DNA of 64,000 bases, from NCBI RefSeq assembly GCF_009724685.1, contig NZ_WMEF01000011.1:62001-126000 (forward strand), read 5' to 3'. Positions 60,374 through 64,000 of this stretch are shown piece after piece; positions within the stretch are counted from its first letter, which is position 1, and each line of letters begins with the position of its first letter. Under the pieces are notes generated by a model. It saw only the letters and a list, made by a program, of their open reading frames with translations, made no database searches and was not told the origin of the DNA. This DNA comes from Lysinibacillus cavernae (lineage in GTDB: Bacteria > Bacillota > Bacilli > Bacillales_A > Planococcaceae). Both the position numbers and the translations under genes were made by a program.

Positions 60374-62314
60374 ATGAAAGAGGTGAGTTCTATCGTCTTG
60401 CATTACGAAACTCTTGAAGAACAATGTCAGAAATTAAAGCGGCTATCCCTCACAAAATTAGCTAAAAACTTACAGGATGCTAGTTGGCTTGCCATTTCAA
60501 ACCCAGCACTATCTTTGCAAAAGTCTCTTCTTGTATTAGAGGATATTTTGTATGAGATTTATCAGTTGGAAATGCATGCTGAACCAAAAATAAAAAATGT
60601 TCGAATGCTATTAAATAATCGAAGTTTTGTAGCACAAATTCATCCTCGTCGTATTTACTTATTAATGAATTTAGTTCATAAAATGACAAGTCATACTAGT
60701 AATGAAATTGTGGAAGCCAAAGCGGCAAAAATTGTTCTCGATTATCTTAGTGATATCGTTGAATGGTTTATGAAACGCTATGATCGTAGCTTTAGGTCTC
60801 CTAGCATGTCTGCTCATACTGCAGAGGTTCTTTCGATAGTTGATAATAATATACTCCAGCATGAGCAATCAACGGAAGCCTATAAACATGCAGCCAACTG
60901 GTTTGAATCTGCAGCGCAAAATGGTGATGCAAGTGCTCAATATAATTTAGGGGCTCTTTACAATCATGGGCGAGGTGTCAAAAAAAATTATGCACTTGCA
61001 AAAATGTGGTATGAACGGGCTGCCGCACAAAATGATGCCAATGCTCTCTATAGTCTTGGTGTACTCTTTCATCTAGGACAAGGTGTTGTGCAGGATTATA
61101 TGGAGGCAGCACACCATTACCAATTAGCTGCCGATTTAGGGAATGCAGATGCACAGTACAATTTAGGTGTGCTTTATAATCAAGGCCGGGGCATGTCGCA
61201 AAACTTTCATGAGGCAGCCAAGTGGTATACCTTAGCTGCCAATCAAGGTAATACAAGTGCTCAAAACAACCTAGGTTTCCTTTATCATAATGGCACAGGT
61301 GTCAAGGAAAGCTACGAGGAGGCTATTGTTTATTTTGAAATGGCTGCTTTGGCGGGCGATGCAAGTGCCCAGTATAATCTCGGCTATATGTACCTTAAGG
61401 GCCGGGGTATTTCTCAAAACCTTGAAGAAGCTGCAAAATGGTTTCATATGGCCGCTTTACAAGACCATGTAAATGCAGAATTTCAGTTGGCAATGCTCTA
61501 CAATACCGGTCAAGGAATCTTGAAAGATCATATAGAAGCCTTAAAATGGTTCAAGTTAGCCGCACATAAAGGACATTTAAATGCACAATATTGTCTTGGC
61601 CTACTATATGAAAAAGAACAGGATATTGTTTCGGCAGAAAAATGGTTACTGCTAGCTGCAGAAAAAGGGCATATTAGTGCTGGCTTCGAGCTTGGCCGTA
61701 TATATGTATATCAGCTACAGCAACCAGATAAAGCATTGTCGTATTTTAAGGCTGCGGCCGAAAAGGGCTATGCGGATGCGCAGTACGAGCTTGGTCTACT
61801 ACTGACATCAGGTGCAGGTGTTGTTGTTAACTATCCAGAGGCCGTTAAGTGGTGGAGGGCCGCAACGGATCAGTCACATATTCAAGCTGAATATCAATTA
61901 GGCTTATTATATGAGCAAGGATTGGGTGTTACTATGGACCTTGAAGAGGCACGCAGATGCTATCGACTAGCTGCCATTCAAGGACATGCAGGTGCACAAT
62001 ATCAACTTGGTAATTTATTTGACAAGGGCAAAGGTGTAAAGCAGGATTACACAGAAGCTGCTAAATGGATTGAACAGGCTGTGGCACAAGGACATATAAA
62101 GGCACAATACCAATTAGCACAAATGCATAGCCATGGACAGGGAGTACCAAAGGACTTTTCAAAGGCCGCTCAGCTTTATAGGCTAGCTGCTAATCAAGGG
62201 CATCAAAAAGCGCAATTCCAGCTTGGTATGCTCTACAAAAAAGGGCATGGTGTAGCTCAAGATTATCAAGAGGCTACAAAATGGCTGAGACAATCACTTG
62301 AAGATATTAAATAA
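60374..62314 (+). CDS. Sel1-repeat protein, about 13 repeats
   Basis: A 646-residue cytosolic helical solenoid. Residues 1-175 are non-repetitive helices; from about 178 there are some 13 Sel1-like repeats of 36 residues (consensus AAKWYxLAAxQGxxxAQYxLGxLYxxGxGVxxDY). Sel1 proteins are scaffolds for protein complexes, in bacteria often in signalling or host/cell contact. No signal peptide, no enzymatic domain. Start is uncertain: ATG 60374 has GAGG 9 bases upstream (60362), while AGAGGTGAG at 60379 would fit a TTG at 60398. The repeat-array length is likely to vary between strains. Confidence 0.87.
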   Translation: MKEVSSIVLHYETLEEQCQKLKRLSLTKLAKNLQDASWLAISNPALSLQKSLLVLEDILYEIYQLEMHAEPKIKNVRMLLNNRSFVAQIHPRRIYLLMNLVHKMTSHTSNEIVEAKAAKIVLDYLSDIVEWFMKRYDRSFRSPSMSAHTAEVLSIVDNNILQHEQSTEAYKHAANWFESAAQNGDASAQYNLGALYNHGRGVKKNYALAKMWYERAAAQNDANALYSLGVLFHLGQGVVQDYMEAAHHYQLAADLGNADAQYNLGVLYNQGRGMSQNFHEAAKWYTLAANQGNTSAQNNLGFLYHNGTGVKESYEEAIVYFEMAALAGDASAQYNLGYMYLKGRGISQNLEEAAKWFHMAALQDHVNAEFQLAMLYNTGQGILKDHIEALKWFKLAAHKGHLNAQYCLGLLYEKEQDIVSAEKWLLLAAEKGHISAGFELGRIYVYQLQQPDKALSYFKAAAEKGYADAQYELGLLLTSGAGVVVNYPEAVKWWRAATDQSHIQAEYQLGLLYEQGLGVTMDLEEARRCYRLAAIQGHAGAQYQLGNLFDKGKGVKQDYTEAAKWIEQAVAQGHIKAQYQLAQMHSHGQGVPKDFSKAAQLYRLAANQGHQKAQFQLGMLYKKGHGVAQDYQEATKWLRQSLEDIK

Positions 62315-62320
62315 ACATAT

Positions 62321-62362
62321 AAAACCTACCGCATCACGAATTGTGACACGGTAGGTTTTATT
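62321..62362. terminator. Bidirectional terminator, Sel1 gene / small membrane protein gene
   Basis: AAACCTACCG-CA-TCAC pairs with GTGA-CA-CGGTAGGTTT; TTTTATTAG follows on the plus strand and TTTTATATG on the minus strand. Confidence 0.8.
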
Positions 62363-62765
62363 AGCTTTCCATATACTCTTGTTGCTTAATCATGAAAGTT
62401 ATTACAATAAATAATGCAAAGCTGATTAATAACGTAGTTCCACCTACAATAAAGAAGACTAATGTAAATGTGCTACCAAAATTAAATGGATTTATATTGT
62501 AGAACCACATCCCTAACGTTAAACCTAAAACACCAAGAATAGCAGTCCAACCATGAATGGTTACTAATTTTTGTGATTTCACTTTGAAGGCTCGATAAAA
62601 AATACCCCATGCAAACATACTCAGCCAACCGACAAGTAATATGTGCGCATGTATCGGTCTATACTCGTAACTACCTGAACCTGACATATGTGACCCTAGA
62701 TACGTTCCGATAAAAGCAAAAATCGCAGCTAATCGAATAAGGCGTATGCTCCATTTTTGTTCCAT
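62361..62765 (-). CDS. Small four-helix membrane protein, heme-copper-oxidase-subunit-I-like
   Basis: A 134-residue protein with four helices: RLIRLAAIFAFIGTYLG, then RPIHAHILLVGWLSMFAWG, HGWTAILGVLGLTLGMWF and a long last helix. The H-A-H in helix 2 and the conserved His in HGW resemble parts of cytochrome c oxidase subunit I, and such short proteins are annotated as cytochrome-c oxidase-like in relatives. It is much too short for an oxidase (about 500 residues), so it may bind haem or be an assembly/NnrS-like factor. ATG with GGGGGAG. Confidence 0.65.
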   Translation of the reverse strand: MEQKWSIRLIRLAAIFAFIGTYLGSHMSGSGSYEYRPIHAHILLVGWLSMFAWGIFYRAFKVKSQKLVTIHGWTAILGVLGLTLGMWFYNINPFNFGSTFTLVFFIVGGTTLLISFALFIVITFMIKQQEYMES

Positions 62766-62838
62766 ACGATAACTCCCCCTAAGCTTGTTTATATTAAGTA
62801 GCAGTTTATCGTGTGAACATGAACTTTACATGAACTCC

Positions 62839-64000
62839 TCATGACAAAGTTGGTAAATGGATATATACCTTTGTACCAGCATTCATCTCGCTTTCCATCT
62901 GTACAGTGCCTCCATGTAGCTCTACAATTTGTTTGACAATCGCTAGTCCTAGCCCCGTTCCTTGCTTTGTTCTGGAGGCGTCTGCACGATAAAAACGGTC
63001 ATATACTTTTGCTAATTGATCTGTAGTCATACCTATACCGCTGTCCTCAACAAGAATTCCAAGCGAAGTAGGGTTCTTCTGTAGCTTTAGATGTATCGAT
63101 CCACCCTCTACATTATACTTAATGGCATTTGTTAACAAATTATCCCATACATTTTGTAAAAGCCCTGCATCGCCATCATAAATAATTTGCTCTAGCTTGT
63201 ATGATATCTGGAGCTGTGCCTCTTCAATTTGCCAACGATATTTTCGCACGGTTTCCTTCAGCTGTTCATCTAATCTGTAGGGATCACGTTTTACGATTCT
63301 AGTTGATTGATCAAGCGATGTTAATAATAACAATTGCTTGGTTAATGTAGAGAGGCGTTTTGTTTCGAGCTCAATTATCGCTGCATATTCCTGTCTTTCC
63401 TTCTCAGTCAACAAAGGGTTTTTAAGTAAGTCAACATAGCCTTGAATATTTAACAAGGGCGACTGAAAATCGTGTGATACATTACTAATAAATTCTTTTC
63501 GTACACGGTCATTTTCCTGTAATTTCTCTGTCATCATATTAAAGCTTGTAGCTAATTGACCAATTTCATCTGCACGATCAATATCTAATACTGTATCGAA
63601 CCTCTCATGTGCAAGCTGTTTAGTTGCCGCAGTTAGCTTTGTAATCGGTCGAATTAATGCTTTAGCAAACAGTAACATGGCAAGTAAACTCAGTACTATC
63701 ATAACCAACATTAATCCTGCAAGTATCGTGTGCACCTCAGAAAACAATAAGCGAATGTCAGGTCTTATGAACAATGCGTAGGGTCTGTTGTCATAAGTAA
63801 ATGGTACACCTATTGTATTAATTAGTTCGTTAGCAAAAAAACCTGTCACAAAGGTTTCTTTAGGGAAGTCTCGCATACCATGATAGATTTCTCCATGTAA
63901 AACATGTTCAACAACAGACGCTGACAGTGCTTTATCACGATATTCCCCACCAAAAAAATGTCCTTCCTCACCAGATGTCACATAAACTTGGTAGCCAATT
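62839..64000 (-). CDS. Sensor histidine kinase (partial, N-terminus beyond window)
   Basis: The frame is open to the right edge, so the start lies outside. Visible: the end of an extracellular sensor, a helix (about VHTILAGLMLVMIVLSLLAM), HAMP (KALIRPITKLTAATKQLA), HisKA with H in NVSHDFQSPLLNIQGYV, and the HATPase domain with N-box (DNLLTNAIKYN), DSGIGM and GTGLGLAI. The H-box reads SHDFQSPL instead of the usual SHELKTPL. The cognate regulator should lie upstream, beyond the edge. Downstream is the small membrane protein, 73 bases away. Confidence 0.9.
   Translation of the reverse strand, partial: IGYQVYVTSGEEGHFFGGEYRDKALSASVVEHVLHGEIYHGMRDFPKETFVTGFFANELINTIGVPFTYDNRPYALFIRPDIRLLFSEVHTILAGLMLVMIVLSLLAMLLFAKALIRPITKLTAATKQLAHERFDTVLDIDRADEIGQLATSFNMMTEKLQENDRVRKEFISNVSHDFQSPLLNIQGYVDLLKNPLLTEKERQEYAAIIELETKRLSTLTKQLLLLTSLDQSTRIVKRDPYRLDEQLKETVRKYRWQIEEAQLQISYKLEQIIYDGDAGLLQNVWDNLLTNAIKYNVEGGSIHLKLQKNPTSLGILVEDSGIGMTTDQLAKVYDRFYRADASRTKQGTGLGLAIVKQIVELHGGTVQMESEMNAGTKVYIHLPTLS

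Overview
The window looks like chromosomal DNA of a low-GC, spore-former-type Firmicute, most probably Lysinibacillus or a close relative. The basis is Bacillus-style Shine-Dalgarno sites (AAGGAGG, GGAGGTG), frequent TTG/GTG starts, a seven-gene Mrp antiporter operon, an ArtPQR-like transporter, a YxlEFG-like set, an S-layer-anchored giant protein and GC-rich intergenic repeat elements. I saw no rRNA, tRNA, insertion sequence, CRISPR array or clear prophage. Genus is an inference.

Layout. 1-1914: BceAB-type ABC exporter (permease cut by the window edge). 2258-5242: VanZ/RDD membrane protein, CoA-disulfide reductase-like enzyme and thiol peroxidase in one operon. 5394-9060: DUF6509-like protein, AlaX-type tRNA editing enzyme and a chemoreceptor. 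9392-12964: a Tat-exported GMC/gluconate-dehydrogenase-like oxidoreductase with its own tatA and tatC. 12979-17783: YkuE-like phosphoesterase, then a 7TM hybrid kinase carrying two different kinase modules with its regulator. 17831-26472: a surface/secreted block, all on the minus strand: a 1616-residue repeat protein with SLH anchors, three tail-collar paralogues, a GNAT enzyme and two paralogous unrecognised proteins with a weak aegerolysin-like pattern. 26741-29648: LuxR regulator divergent from a methyltransferase/saccharopine-dehydrogenase-like pair across a Fur-box-like palindrome. 29721-32023: ArtPQR-like amino-acid importer. 32334-38100: mrpABCDEFG, divergent from a stand-alone KdpD-type Usp protein (38701). 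39425-43796: Fsr-like MFS exporter, YetF-like protein, HEPN-like/CBS protein, and a MerR regulator with a textbook 19-bp-spacer promoter driving itself and a GAP-family membrane protein. 43805-47356: palindromic element, YxlEFG-like ABC set, PTP-like phosphatase and PfkB kinase. 47513-49014: GNAT and EamA exporter. 49214-55679: importer (binding protein, ATPase, fused permease) with an argininosuccinate-lyase-superfamily enzyme and a BadF-type kinase, which looks like an uptake-and-cleavage pathway. 55700-56113: degenerate intergenic repeats. 56168-64000: two tandem secreted/anchored transglutaminase-like proteins, an orphan CstR-type persulfide sensor, a glycosyltransferase lacking its DxD motif, a Sel1-repeat protein, a small four-helix membrane protein and a partial sensor kinase.

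The strongest candidates for something not well described are the 24924-26472 paralogue pair in its surface cluster, the lyase/kinase importer operon at 49214-55679, the oxidoreductase with dedicated Tat translocase at 9392-12964, and the double-kinase sensor at 14051-17783. Start codons were moved from the longest open frame where a Shine-Dalgarno site or terminator argued for it; each entry says so. All family assignments are from reading motifs, without database searches.
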